Source of the DNA: Rheinheimera pacifica
GTDB lineage: Bacteria; Pseudomonadota; Gammaproteobacteria; Enterobacterales; Alteromonadaceae
Length of the DNA stretch: 64,000 nt
Assembly (NCBI RefSeq): GCF_900108485.1
Contig: NZ_FNXF01000014.1
Coordinates: forward strand, 62,001 to 126,000
Direction of reading: 5' to 3'
Below are positions 9,969-19,500 of the stretch, piece after piece. Below the pieces are notes generated by a model. It was given only the letters and a program-made list of their open reading frames with translations. It was not told the origin of the DNA and did not search any database. Each line of letters begins with the position of its first letter. Position 1 is the first letter of the stretch. The translations under genes and the position numbers were made by a program.

Positions 9969-10712
9969 ATGCACAATTATCAAGCAGCTACAGATGCATT
10001 AAAAGACAAAGTAATTTTAGTTACCGGTGCCGGGGATGGTATTGGTAAAGAGGCCGCATTAACCTATGCCCGTTTCGGTGCCAGCGTTATCCTGCTGGGC
10101 AAAACAGTCAGCAAGCTAACTGCGGTTTATGATGAAATAGTGGCCAGTGGTGGTAAAGAGCCGGCCATAGTGCCACTTGATTTAAAAGGTGCTACCGCGA
10201 AACATTACCGCGATATGGCTGCCACTATTACCGCTGAATTCGGCAAACTGGACGGTGTGCTGCATAACGCCGGCATTCTGGGTGTGCTAAGCCCGTTTGA
10301 ACATATTGACTTACCCACCTGGCAAGACATTATGCAGGTTAATGTCACCGCCCCAATGCTGATGACACAGGCATTAATGCCGGTACTGAAATTGTCCGCT
10401 CACGCATCTGTCGTTTTTACCTCTTCCGGCGTTGGCCGCAAAGGCCGAGCATTCTGGGGCCCTTATGCGGTATCTAAGTTTGCCACTGAAGGCCTGATGC
10501 AGGTTATTGCAGATGAGTATGATAACAGCACCATACGGGTAAACTGTATAAACCCGGGCGCGACCCGCACTAAAATGCGCAGCCGTGCCTATCCGGGCGA
10601 GGATGTTAACCTGTTAAAAACACCGGCAGATTTAATGTGGCTTTATGTTTATCTGATGAGTGACGACAGCATTACTGTTAACGGCCAGACTATAGATGCA
10701 CAGGTAAAATAG
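9969..10712 (+). CDS. yciK: YciK-type short-chain dehydrogenase/reductase
   Basis: A 247-residue SDR oxidoreductase with a Rossmann fold. The cofactor motif TGAGDGIG is near residue 20, LHNAGILG near 100, and the catalytic Ser is in TSSGVGRKG. The active-site Tyr-x-x-x-Lys appears as YAVSK. The substrate is not known for this family. Assignment to YciK rests on overall similarity (LKDKVILVTGAGDGIG start, PEDLMWLY-like C-terminus) and on its position near sohB and topA. The SD AGGTG is 8 bases before the ATG. A strong terminator follows. Confidence 0.88.
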   Translation: MHNYQAATDALKDKVILVTGAGDGIGKEAALTYARFGASVILLGKTVSKLTAVYDEIVASGGKEPAIVPLDLKGATAKHYRDMAATITAEFGKLDGVLHNAGILGVLSPFEHIDLPTWQDIMQVNVTAPMLMTQALMPVLKLSAHASVVFTSSGVGRKGRAFWGPYAVSKFATEGLMQVIADEYDNSTIRVNCINPGATRTKMRSRAYPGEDVNLLKTPADLMWLYVYLMSDDSITVNGQTIDAQVK

Positions 10713-10721
10713 CTGCATAAC

Positions 10722-10761
10722 AAAACGGCCTCTTGCGCTGTAAGGCGCAAGAGGCCGTTTT
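10722..10761. terminator. Strong bidirectional terminator
   Basis: A 17-bp stem from AAAACGGCCTCTTGCGC and its complement closes a 6-base loop, with A/T tails on both sides. It lies between the convergent yciK and aminotransferase genes and can serve both. Confidence 0.92.
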
Positions 10762-10791
10762 CATTTACTTACTTTGCTGTATAAAACCAGC

Positions 10792-11988
10792 CTAGCCTTT
10801 TAATACTGTTGCCACCGATTTAGCGAAGTAATTAATATTGCTGTGGTTTAAACCAGCGATACTGACCCGGCTTGAACCCACCATATAAATGCTGAACTCG
10901 CTGCGCAGGCGATCAATTTGCGCTTTGTTAATACCTAAAAAGCTGAACATACCGTGCTGACGGGTAATAAAACTGAAATCCTGCTGCACACCTTCAGCGG
11001 CCAGGGTGTCGATAATCAGCTGGCGGTAGTTGTTAATGCGATTACGCATTTCGGCCAGTTCCTGATGCCATAAGCTGGTCAGCTCGTTGCTATCAAGAAT
11101 ATTGGCGACAATAATGGCACCATGTGCCGGTGGCATAGAATAAATACTGCGCACTACACTTAACAGGTTTACTTTGGCAACATCCGCTACTTTGCTATCT
11201 ACTGCAACGATAGATACTGCACCAATACGCTCACGATACAGTCCAAAGTTTTTTGAGCACGAACTGCACAAAATCATCTCATCAACATTATCTGCCAGAT
11301 AGCGCAAGCCTTTGGCGTCTTCATCCAGGCCGGTACCAAACCCCTGATACGCCATATCAACTAAAGGCGTAAAACCACGCTCTTTGGCGATATCAGTAAA
11401 ACGCTGCCACTGGGCAAAGGTTAAATCCATCCCGCTGGGGTTGTGGCAACAAGCGTGCACCAGCACTACATCGCCGGCCGGCACTGTAGCAAGCTCGGCA
11501 AACATAGCGTCTTCGTTCAGGCCTTTGGTGTCATAATCGTAATAAGTGTATTCTTTTACGTTCAGGCCAGCGGCTTTAAACATAGAGATATGGTTAGCCC
11601 AGGTTGGGCTGGTTACCCAAATAGTCGCATTCGGGTTGGCTTTTTTAATAAACTCAGCAGCTACACGTAGCGCGCCTGTGCCGCCTGGTGTATGTGCTGT
11701 CGTAACACGGTTGGCCAGCAATACTTTGTGGCCAATGCCAAACGCCAGTTTTTCGATATGGGCATTAAAGCCCAAATCACCGGCCATACCGATATAGGTT
11801 TTGCTGTCTTCCTGCTTCAGGCGCAGTGCTTCAGCTTCTTTTACGCACTTCAGTACCGCCGTATGGCCTTGCTCGTCTTTATACACCCCTACGCCGAGGT
11901 CTACTTTGTTCGGGTTTGGGTCTTCTTTATAGGCTGCCATTAAACCTAGAATTGGATCGGTTGCCACCGGTTGTAACTGAGCAAACAT
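10792..11988 (-). CDS. Aspartate/aromatic amino acid aminotransferase
   Basis: A 398-residue PLP-dependent class I aminotransferase of the AspC/TyrB type. It transfers amino groups between aspartate, tyrosine or phenylalanine and 2-oxoglutarate. The start MFAQLQPVATDPILGLMAAYKED is typical. CHNPSGMD is the PLP-phosphate/substrate region. The Schiff-base Lys is in SCSKNFGLYRERIG, and SSRVSIAGL near the C-terminus carries the substrate-carboxylate Arg. Sequence alone does not separate AspC from TyrB. The product could complete Phe and Tyr synthesis from the pheA and tyrA products encoded in this window. It lies 41 bases downstream of the GAF gene and may be co-transcribed. Confidence 0.92.
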   Translation of the reverse strand: MFAQLQPVATDPILGLMAAYKEDPNPNKVDLGVGVYKDEQGHTAVLKCVKEAEALRLKQEDSKTYIGMAGDLGFNAHIEKLAFGIGHKVLLANRVTTAHTPGGTGALRVAAEFIKKANPNATIWVTSPTWANHISMFKAAGLNVKEYTYYDYDTKGLNEDAMFAELATVPAGDVVLVHACCHNPSGMDLTFAQWQRFTDIAKERGFTPLVDMAYQGFGTGLDEDAKGLRYLADNVDEMILCSSCSKNFGLYRERIGAVSIVAVDSKVADVAKVNLLSVVRSIYSMPPAHGAIIVANILDSNELTSLWHQELAEMRNRINNYRQLIIDTLAAEGVQQDFSFITRQHGMFSFLGINKAQIDRLRSEFSIYMVGSSRVSIAGLNHSNINYFAKSVATVLKG

Positions 11989-12029
11989 AGTGTTCTACCT
12001 GAGTTAAAGTTGCATGAAAAAAGCTACGG

Positions 12030-12749
12030 TTATGGTAAATACGCCGGCACGGTTAAACATACCGCCACCAACAAAGCCAAAGCATCCGCCGTAAATACGT
12101 TTTTATTAAAATCTTCTGCATCGACAATGCCGGCTATTTTGCCTGATTGGTTAAACAGAGGCAAACAGGCCTCTGCCTGCACTTTAGGATCGCAGGTGTA
12201 ATACTCCCCGCCTGTGCCTAAATAAGCCGCCACATCATTAATAACTTTGGCTTTGCCGCTTAAACCTACCGTACTGTTATTGCTGATTTTGGCAAATTCG
12301 CTATTTAACGGAAATTCAGCCCTTGATGGCGCACCATAATAAGCCAGTTTTACTAGCACAGCCTCACCGGCGCCGTTGGTACGGGCCTGATAAATACCAA
12401 ACCAGTCCAGTGCAGAATGTTCACGGTAAAATGCGGCAATAAGGCTTAGTTGCGCAAGTGCGTGCTGATTGGCCGCGTTTTGCCCACCCAGAATTGCCGT
12501 TAAATCATAGGGCTCATCTGCCAGTTGACCAAACAGCGAGCAAGCACCGCCCTCGCCTAACTCCGGTACTTTATATTGCCATTGCACCGCTGGTGCAGTT
12601 GTTGCTGTTAAAAAAGCCTGCAGTTCGGTTTGGCGCTGTTGTACTTTTTCAGCAAAAGCCGCCGGTGAAACGTCGCCCAGATACGCCTGTATGCCGGCGC
12701 GTGCAACATAGTCTGATACAGAAACAGCATCTCGTGACATTATAGCCAT
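12030..12749 (-). CDS. GAF-domain protein
   Basis: A 239-residue soluble protein. The C-terminal two thirds (about 95-235) resemble a GAF domain: LDWFGIYQAR, EAVLVKLAYYGAPSRAEFPL and the closing GKIAGIVDAEDF are GAF-like strands. No effector domain is attached, so it may be a small-molecule-binding or methionine-sulfoxide-reductase-like GAF. Conserved Cys residues (in YYTCDPKVQAEACLPLF) would fit an fRMsr-type redox chemistry, but I cannot prove this. A second ATG at 12740 is an equally good start. It is transcribed toward the aminotransferase gene. Confidence 0.65.
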   Translation of the reverse strand: MAIMSRDAVSVSDYVARAGIQAYLGDVSPAAFAEKVQQRQTELQAFLTATTAPAVQWQYKVPELGEGGACSLFGQLADEPYDLTAILGGQNAANQHALAQLSLIAAFYREHSALDWFGIYQARTNGAGEAVLVKLAYYGAPSRAEFPLNSEFAKISNNSTVGLSGKAKVINDVAAYLGTGGEYYTCDPKVQAEACLPLFNQSGKIAGIVDAEDFNKNVFTADALALLVAVCLTVPAYLP

Positions 12750-12897
12750 CCAGATTTCTAAAAATTGGTAAACATTCTACCAGAAGCGGTTAAAAAACCA
12801 AGCCAGCCGGCAACAAGTTCAGGAAATTGTTGCCGCGGCTTAAGTGGATGTTTAAGCTGACAGTTCTGTAAAGTAAGCGAAGTAAGCGAACCCACTT

Positions 12898-13296
12898 ATG
12901 GCAGGCAATAAAATTTCTCTGGCCGACTGGCAGGCCAAAATGAACCCGGCAGGTGCAACTGCTGCAGTAAAAGACGATCCCAATCTGGTGTACAGCACCG
13001 ACAGCGGCAAAATAAATGCAAAACCCGCAGCCAAACCGGTGGCAGAAGCTTTTGCCGATGGCGCAGTACGCATAAGGCGCGAAACCAAAGGCCGTGGTGG
13101 CAAAGCTGTGCTGACTATTAGTGGTATTGCCAAACCGCATGACGAACTGGTGTTGCTGGCAGCGAAACTGAAAAAGAAATGTGCCTGTGGCGGTGCGGTA
13201 AAAGATGGCGTGATTGAAATCCAGGGTGATAAACGCGAGCTGGTAGAGCAGTTATTACAGGCCGAGGGTTTTAAAACTAAATGGGCCGGTGGTTGA
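12898..13296 (+). CDS. yciH: SUI1/eIF1-family translation factor YciH
   Basis: A 132-residue protein of the bacterial SUI1 family, related to eukaryotic eIF1. The SUI1 fold occupies the C-terminal 80 residues (VRIRRETKGRGGKAVLTISG to the end), including the conserved LKKKCACGGAVKDG segment. The N-terminal 50 residues are Ala/Lys-rich and probably flexible. Known members influence start-site fidelity on the 30S subunit, though the bacterial role is poorly defined. It is divergent from the GAF gene. The 3' side runs into a structured repeat. Confidence 0.9.
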   Translation: MAGNKISLADWQAKMNPAGATAAVKDDPNLVYSTDSGKINAKPAAKPVAEAFADGAVRIRRETKGRGGKAVLTISGIAKPHDELVLLAAKLKKKCACGGAVKDGVIEIQGDKRELVEQLLQAEGFKTKWAGG

Positions 13297-13309
13297 TAGA
13301 CGCAAAAGT

Positions 13310-13460
13310 GCCGGTTCATTATCTCTCAGCGAGAAGAGAACCGGCTTGCTCTAAGCTAACCGTTGAAGGCATGGATGCCTGAGTCGAGCCCCCACGGACG
13401 GGTTTACGGCGCGTTAGCGTGAGCAAACCGGTTCGAGTCCGGAGCACAAAACGTTGTGCT
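13310..13460. repeat. Structured intergenic element with nested inverted repeats
   Basis: GAACCGGCTTGCTC (13338-13351) pairs with GAGCAAACCGGTTC (13421-13434) with one mismatch, and GCTAAC (13355-13360) pairs with GTTAGC (13413-13418). Inside are GGCAT/ATGCC and a GAGCCCCCACGGACGGGTTT core. A separate CCGGTTC at 13311-13317 competes for GAACCGG at 13338-13344. A final AGCACAA/TTGTGCT hairpin (13443-13460) abuts the peptidase stop codon. The core resembles abundant 'catggatg...gagc...acggacg' intergenic repeats that I recall from Alteromonadales genomes. Only one copy is present here, so its repeat nature is inferred. Confidence 0.6.
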
Positions 13461-13463
13461 GCC

Positions 13464-15146
13464 TTACTTCACCGCTTCACGATTATACGGCTGACCAACG
13501 GCGCCATTAAAAAAGCTGTCTTTTAACCAGTAAGGTCGCTGGGTGGTGTTGGCAATATCCAGCGCAATATTAAAGTTAATATTGGCAAACACCGCACCAG
13601 CGTCATAGCGGATTGCCCCGTAGTCTTTAATCAGGCTTGGAATATCGTCTGATGGCTTATGATAGTGCTTAGCAAAAAAGCTGGCCCAGATTTTACCGCC
13701 ATCCTGCTTTGGATCCTGCGATTTAAAACCGGTCATTAAGAACACTGCCGGTACGCCTTTTTTCACCAGCGTATAGTGATCTGAACGGGTAAAAATAGCC
13801 TGCTCCGGCATAGGATCGGCGCTTAGCGCTATGCCCTCTTTCGCTGCGGCGTTTTCTACCACTTTACCCAGCGATGAATGGTTAGCACCAAAAGCGATCA
13901 TATCGGCAAACGGATACAGTAATACCGGCATATCCAGGTTAACGTTAGCCACCAGTTTATCTATTGGCCGGGTTGGAAAGTGCGCGAAGTAATCGGCGCC
14001 GAGCAAGCCTTTTTCTTCACCGGTTACCACCACAAACAAAATCGAACGCTTTGGTTTTACCGGCAACTGGGCAAATAAACGCGCAGTTTCCAGTAAAATA
14101 GACACACCGGCAGCGTTATCCATAGCGCCATTGTTAATTTTATCTTCGATGCGTAAGTCGTTGCTGTAGCCAATATGATCAGAATGCGCCGTGACCACAA
14201 CGTACTCGTCTTTCAGTACAGGATCCGAACCCGGTAATACCGCAATAACGTTGGGGCTGGAAATATCTTCATGGCTGCTGCTACGGCTTAAGGTAGCCGA
14301 TACACCAAGCTGAAATCCCACAGGGTTCTGCTTATTTTCCAGTTGGGTAAAAATATCCGCCAGCGATTGCGGCGCTTTGGCAAACAGTGCAGCAGCGGCT
14401 TCATGATGCACGTAGGCTCCACCTTTTAAATCCGGGAAGCTGTCGGCCGGCGTGCCATCGGCTTGCAGCCACTCCATGCCGGGCGTATTTAAATACAACA
14501 GGCTGTTGGCATAAGGCCGCACTTTTTCCTGTGCCGGGGTGTGTAGGGTAATAATACCTACTGCACCGCGCTCTGCTGCTAAACGGGTTTTCTGGCTGCT
14601 TAAGTGCGCAGCTTCTTCGCTTGGCAGGCTTTCCGGCCGGCCAGTTAGCAGCACCACTATCTTGCCTTTTACATCCAGATTAGCGTAGTCATTTAAACCA
14701 AATTCTTCCGATACCATGCCATAACCGGCAAACACCAGCGGTGCGGTAATATCGGTTTGGGTGTACTGCAAACTCGGGCCGGTAAAAAAGGCTTTGGGGT
14801 AACTAAGTTGGGTATCTTTGCCATCGGTATGCAGGGTAAATTTCGCGCTTTCCTGTGCTAACCGCGCCTGGCGCAGCGGCACACGCTGGTAATAGCTGCC
14901 ATTGTCACCGGCAGGCTCCAGGCCCAGTGCCTGTAATTGCGTGGCAATATACAACGAGGCAATTTCATGCTCTTTACTACCGGTTTCTCGCCCGGCCAGC
15001 TCATCTGCGGCCAAAAACTGCATATGGGCTTCTATTGCTTTCGCGCTTGCCGCCGTAGCAGCGGGGGCTGGAACTGATGACTGCGTTGCAGCACAACCGG
15101 CTACTACTGCCAATAGCAATGCAGCGGGTATAAATTTGCTTTTCAT
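13464..15146 (-). CDS. M28-family metallopeptidase lipoprotein with PA domain
   Basis: A 560-residue exported zinc aminopeptidase. The ATG at 15146 was chosen for its SD (AAAGGA) and because the product starts with a lipoprotein signal ending VAGC (Cys18). A protease-associated insert lies at about residues 120-260. The catalytic M28 domain shows the zinc ligands and base: H in VTAHSDH, D in MDNAAG, EE in VTGEEKG, D in VNLDMP and H in AKHYHKPSDD. It should trim N-terminal residues from peptides in the periplasm or at the surface. It is the last gene of a same-strand cluster with two secreted amidohydrolases, which points to peptide scavenging. Confidence 0.9.
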   Translation of the reverse strand: MKSKFIPAALLLAVVAGCAATQSSVPAPAATAASAKAIEAHMQFLAADELAGRETGSKEHEIASLYIATQLQALGLEPAGDNGSYYQRVPLRQARLAQESAKFTLHTDGKDTQLSYPKAFFTGPSLQYTQTDITAPLVFAGYGMVSEEFGLNDYANLDVKGKIVVLLTGRPESLPSEEAAHLSSQKTRLAAERGAVGIITLHTPAQEKVRPYANSLLYLNTPGMEWLQADGTPADSFPDLKGGAYVHHEAAAALFAKAPQSLADIFTQLENKQNPVGFQLGVSATLSRSSSHEDISSPNVIAVLPGSDPVLKDEYVVVTAHSDHIGYSNDLRIEDKINNGAMDNAAGVSILLETARLFAQLPVKPKRSILFVVVTGEEKGLLGADYFAHFPTRPIDKLVANVNLDMPVLLYPFADMIAFGANHSSLGKVVENAAAKEGIALSADPMPEQAIFTRSDHYTLVKKGVPAVFLMTGFKSQDPKQDGGKIWASFFAKHYHKPSDDIPSLIKDYGAIRYDAGAVFANINFNIALDIANTTQRPYWLKDSFFNGAVGQPYNREAVK

Positions 15147-15212
15147 AGGGTTTCCTTTAAAAACAACAGTGCCAGCATGAGCTGGCACTGACTTTACGGC
15201 AACAGACTCAGC

Positions 15213-16517
15213 TTAGTTTATCCGTTGCTTATATTTGTTGTGTAACTGCTTATGGCGGTTGTTTAAGTCAACTTCCCGGCCGCCAATCCACAGATGGGTG
15301 ACTTTGTGGCCGAGATAATCGAAAATATCGCCTTCAGACACTACCAGGCTGGCTGCCTTGCCCACTTCAATGCTGCCAATTTTATCGGCAACACCTGCAA
15401 TTTGCGCGGCATTAATGGTAACAGAACGTAACGCCTGCTCTGGTGTTAACCCAAAGCTTATGGCCTGGCCGGCGGCAAATACCAGATTGCGGGTATCCCA
15501 GTAACCGTCCAGCGACAACGCGTAGTTAACACCGGCATCCTGCAAGGTTTTCGGCACGGTAAAAGCCCGGCTGTAGTTTTCATCGCCACGGCTGGGTAAA
15601 CCATAAGGAGCAGTGTAAATAACTGCCACTTTAGCTGCTGCCAGCTCATCGGCCAGGCGCCAACTGTCGCGGCCACCAACAATAGTCAGCTTAAGGTTGT
15701 ACTCTTTAGCCAGTAACATAGCCTGGCGAATTTGCCTCTCGTCATCGGCATGCACAAACAGTGGCCGTTCACCTTTAAACACGGCCAGCATTTCATGCCA
15801 GCGCGAGTCTATGCCTCTGTTTAACCCGGCTTGCTCAGCATCATAATATGCTTTTGCTGCCTGAAAATACTGCTGTAGTTTAGCCAGTTGCTCAGCATTG
15901 GCTTTGCGCACTTCGTCGGCCGGTTTTGGGTTCCAGCGCGAGCCCAGCGTACTGGCATTAGGCCAGCGCACATGCAAACCGGTGCCGTCAGCGACTACCG
16001 CATCCTGATAATTCCACGCATCTAACTGCATCAGGCTGGACTGCCCCATCAGCATACTGCCGTCGGGGTAAATCATGCTGTAGGCAAAACCATTGCTGCG
16101 AATGGTTGGGATAACCTCTGAGTCGGCGTTGTAGCCCACTTTAGCTTTAATATCCGGGTTAGTCTGGGTTACCTCACGCGAGTCGTCGGTAGAGCGTACA
16201 GCCTCTATTTCAATTAAGCCCAGCTGGTTAGCCAGGGCTATCAGGCCCGGATACAGGTGCTTACCGTCCAGAGCAAGCACCGTTGCGCCTTGCGGCGCGC
16301 TCAGGTTTTGGCCCACAGCCGCAATTTTACCGTCCACAATTAATATATCACTGTCGGTTTTTACGCCATCGGTTACGGTATGAATTGTCAGGCCGGTTAA
16401 CAGTAACGGGCCTTCGGCGGCTTTACCCGGCACCATATCGTGCGCCAGCGCTTGTGTACCGCCCAGGCTGCCCGCTAAGGCAGCAAACAGGCTTAAACAG
16501 GTTTTAGAAAGTTTCAT
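15213..16517 (-). CDS. Secreted amidohydrolase-family protein lacking the HxH motif
   Basis: A 434-residue protein with a signal peptide (cleavage likely after ALA, near residue 25). The fold is that of imidazolonepropionase/dihydroorotase-like amidohydrolases: a composite beta domain (LLLTGLTIHTVTDGV, ILIVDGKIAAVG) and a C-terminal return (LGSIEVGKAASLVV). After LYPGLI, where active members have D-x-H-x-H, this protein has ALANQLG, so the first metal ligands are missing. FVHADDERQ keeps one His. It is 11 bases downstream of a double-module amidohydrolase and is probably translated from the same mRNA. It may be a non-catalytic partner; this is inference. Confidence 0.8.
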   Translation of the reverse strand: MKLSKTCLSLFAALAGSLGGTQALAHDMVPGKAAEGPLLLTGLTIHTVTDGVKTDSDILIVDGKIAAVGQNLSAPQGATVLALDGKHLYPGLIALANQLGLIEIEAVRSTDDSREVTQTNPDIKAKVGYNADSEVIPTIRSNGFAYSMIYPDGSMLMGQSSLMQLDAWNYQDAVVADGTGLHVRWPNASTLGSRWNPKPADEVRKANAEQLAKLQQYFQAAKAYYDAEQAGLNRGIDSRWHEMLAVFKGERPLFVHADDERQIRQAMLLAKEYNLKLTIVGGRDSWRLADELAAAKVAVIYTAPYGLPSRGDENYSRAFTVPKTLQDAGVNYALSLDGYWDTRNLVFAAGQAISFGLTPEQALRSVTINAAQIAGVADKIGSIEVGKAASLVVSEGDIFDYLGHKVTHLWIGGREVDLNNRHKQLHNKYKQRIN

Positions 16518-16528
16518 GCTGCTGCTCC

Positions 16529-19500
16529 TTAGTGTTTGTGGCCATGAACGTGGCTATGAATATAACTGCCGATGTTCCACCAATCGCCCTGATCTTCACA
16601 GTGCCATTCTGGTTCATCCTGCTTATAAGCATCTTTGCTGCCGGCTTTAGCGCTGTCATCTGCGCTCAGCACTTTTTGGATCAGCGCGGTTTTTTCAGCT
16701 TCCAGCTGTTGTTGCAGTTGTTTATCCGTATTGATATCGAAGTACTTAGTGCCTTCAATCCAGGTTTGTTGTGCCTGGCTGTATACCGATAGCGGATGGG
16801 TGTTCCACAGCACAAAATCGGCCTGCTTACCGGCTTTAATTGAACCGGTAACACTGTCTATTTTCAGCTGCATCGCCGGGTTAATGGTGACCATTTTCAG
16901 CGCTTCGTGCTCGTCCATACCACAGTACATCACTGATTTAGCCGCTTCCTGGTTCAGCCGGCGCTGTAAACCGGCATCGTCTGAGTTAATGCTGACATTT
17001 ACCCCTTGCTCGGCCATTAAACAGGCGTTGGTTGGAATGGCATCCTGCACTTCCATTTTATACGCCCACCAGTCGGCAAAGGTAGAAGCGCTGGCACCAT
17101 GGGCCTGCATTTCTTTAGCGGTTTTATAGCCTTCCAGAATGTGAGTAAAGGTAGTGATGTTAAAGCCCATTTCATCGGCCAGCTCAATCAGCATCAGAAT
17201 TTCTGACGCGACATAAGAGTGGGTATGAATAAAGCGCTGCTTATCCAGAATTTCTACCAGGGCTTCTAAGCGGTAATCAATACGTGGCGGTGCGACCTGC
17301 TCACGCTGGCGTTTAGACAACTTGTCGTAAGCGGCCAGTTTGGCTTTATACTCTTTGGCGGCAACAAAAGCATCACGAATGGTGGTTTCAACGCCAACAC
17401 GGGTTTGCGGATAACGCTCGGTAAAGGCATCGCCCCAGTTAGATTGTTTAACGTTTTCACCCAGGGCAAATTTGATGCTTGGCGGTGCGGCTTTCATTTT
17501 CAGCCCCTGAGCATTTTCGCCCCAACGGAACTGAATAACCTGCGCCTGGCCACCAATAGGGTTGGCACTGCCGTGCAACAGCTGTGCGGTAGTGGTACCA
17601 CCGGCTAAACCACGGTAAAGGTTAATATCTTCCGGGTTTATTACATCGGCAATACGCACCTCTGATGTTACTGCGTCGGTACCTTCATTGACACCGGCCT
17701 CAATAGCGACATGCGAGTGCTCGTCAATAATACCGGGTGTAAGGTGCATGCCGGTGCCGTCGATAACGTCAAAACCACCTGGGGTGCCCAGGTTTTTACC
17801 AATTTTATCGAACTTGCCGTTGCGCACTATCACGTCGGTATTTTCAAGGATGCCGTCTTTTTCTGCAGTCCATACTGTGACATTTTTAATATGCACATTC
17901 TGTTGTTTAGCTAAGGCCGGTAAGCCGTAAGCCCGGTTGGGAAAGGTTAATTTAGACAGCATAACGGTGTCAGGCTTGCTGGCTGCGGTTTTGGCCGGGC
18001 TTTCTGTCAGCGGCTGGCGCTGTGCCGTTACCAACTCGGTGCTGCTGCCAAGCTGCCATTTACCTGTCAGGCTGTTATCCGCTAACTTGCCACTAAACTG
18101 CGCTACCTGCTTATCGCCGGTAAGCTCAGCCAGATTCAGGTTAAACTGCAACAGTTGTTGCTGGCTGTGAATATGCTCTAACTTAACACTTTTTGCTGCA
18201 GCATCGCCAGCCTGTAACACCGCAGAACCACTGAGTTTATCGGCATGGCCGGTTAAGGTAACTTTAATAGCCTTACCCGCAACAGACAGCTGGTAATCAC
18301 CGGCAAAGTCTACCGGGGTTATGGCTTTAATGCTGTGCTGCTGGCCACGCACCCAGGTGGCCACAATTTCACCATCAGCAAATAAATCGCCGCTGGCCAG
18401 TACTAAGTCAGCCTGATAACCGGGGGCAATTTTACCCAGTTTGTCGGCTACACCACTCAAACGGGCCGGCACTGTGGTTAATGCAGCCAAAGCGGTGTCG
18501 GCAGATAAACCATACTGCACAGCTTTGCGTAAATTAGGCCAGAAGTCTTTCGTGTCTTTTAACTTGTAGGTGGTTAGCGCAAAAGGCACGCCAGCCTGCG
18601 CCAGGGCCGCAGCGTTTGCCGGTGCACGCTCCCAGTGGCGTAAATCGGCCAGGTTCACATCCAGTTGATCAGCCACCTGCTCTACAGCAGGTGCAGCAGG
18701 GAAGTTAAGTGGTAAAATGAGGCTGCGCCCGGTGGCTTTAATTTCATCCAGCCGCACATATTCAAAACCTGAGCCCACCATAGCGGCATTGTTCAGTTTG
18801 AACTCGTTTAACAACAGGTGGGCACGCAGTAACGATCTGTCGTCACCGGTTTCAAACACTGCGCCCTGCTGGTTAATATTGGCCAGGCTTTGCAGCGCCA
18901 CATTAAACTCGACCGGCTGGTTAAAATAACGCACATCGGTTTTACCGTAAGCCTGGCTGTACCAGTTGGCATCACTTAAAGTCTGGCGGATAAGCGCCAT
19001 ACTGCCCATCAGCGATGACGGATAACTTTGCTTTGACGTGCCTTTGCTAAAAGCCATAAATTGCGGGCCATCGGCTTTTAACACCAACTGATTGGGCAAG
19101 CCTTCACCTAAGGAGCTGACAAAAGCCTGACCGCGGAAGATGCCGTCAAAGCGGGCGGACTGCGCAGCAGTAAAACCGAGCTTACGTAAGGCTTCTGCGG
19201 CTTTGGCATCAGGCTTAAATTCACTTACCCAACGCTGCTGGGCATGGATGGCATCATTGCTGGCATTGCCACCTTTGCGCTCATTTTTATACACCGGCGC
19301 ATCACGGTAACTGCCGGATTTGGCTGGCTTGGCTGCCTCAATACCATATTGGGTATAAGGATCGATAAAGCCCGGATACAGCGTATAGCGGCTGGCGTCA
19401 ATTTGCTGATACCCCGCTGGCACCTTTACACTGCTGCCTACCGCGCTGATGCGGCCATCGGCAATTAATACGGTGGCATTTTCCAGTTTTTTACCGGGTT

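Noticed and set aside
13426-13460. Possible tRNA 3' half (GGTTCGAGTCC arm and acceptor-like stem)
   Set aside because: No matching acceptor, D-arm or anticodon stem is found upstream at tRNA spacing; the sequence is better explained by the long inverted repeat.
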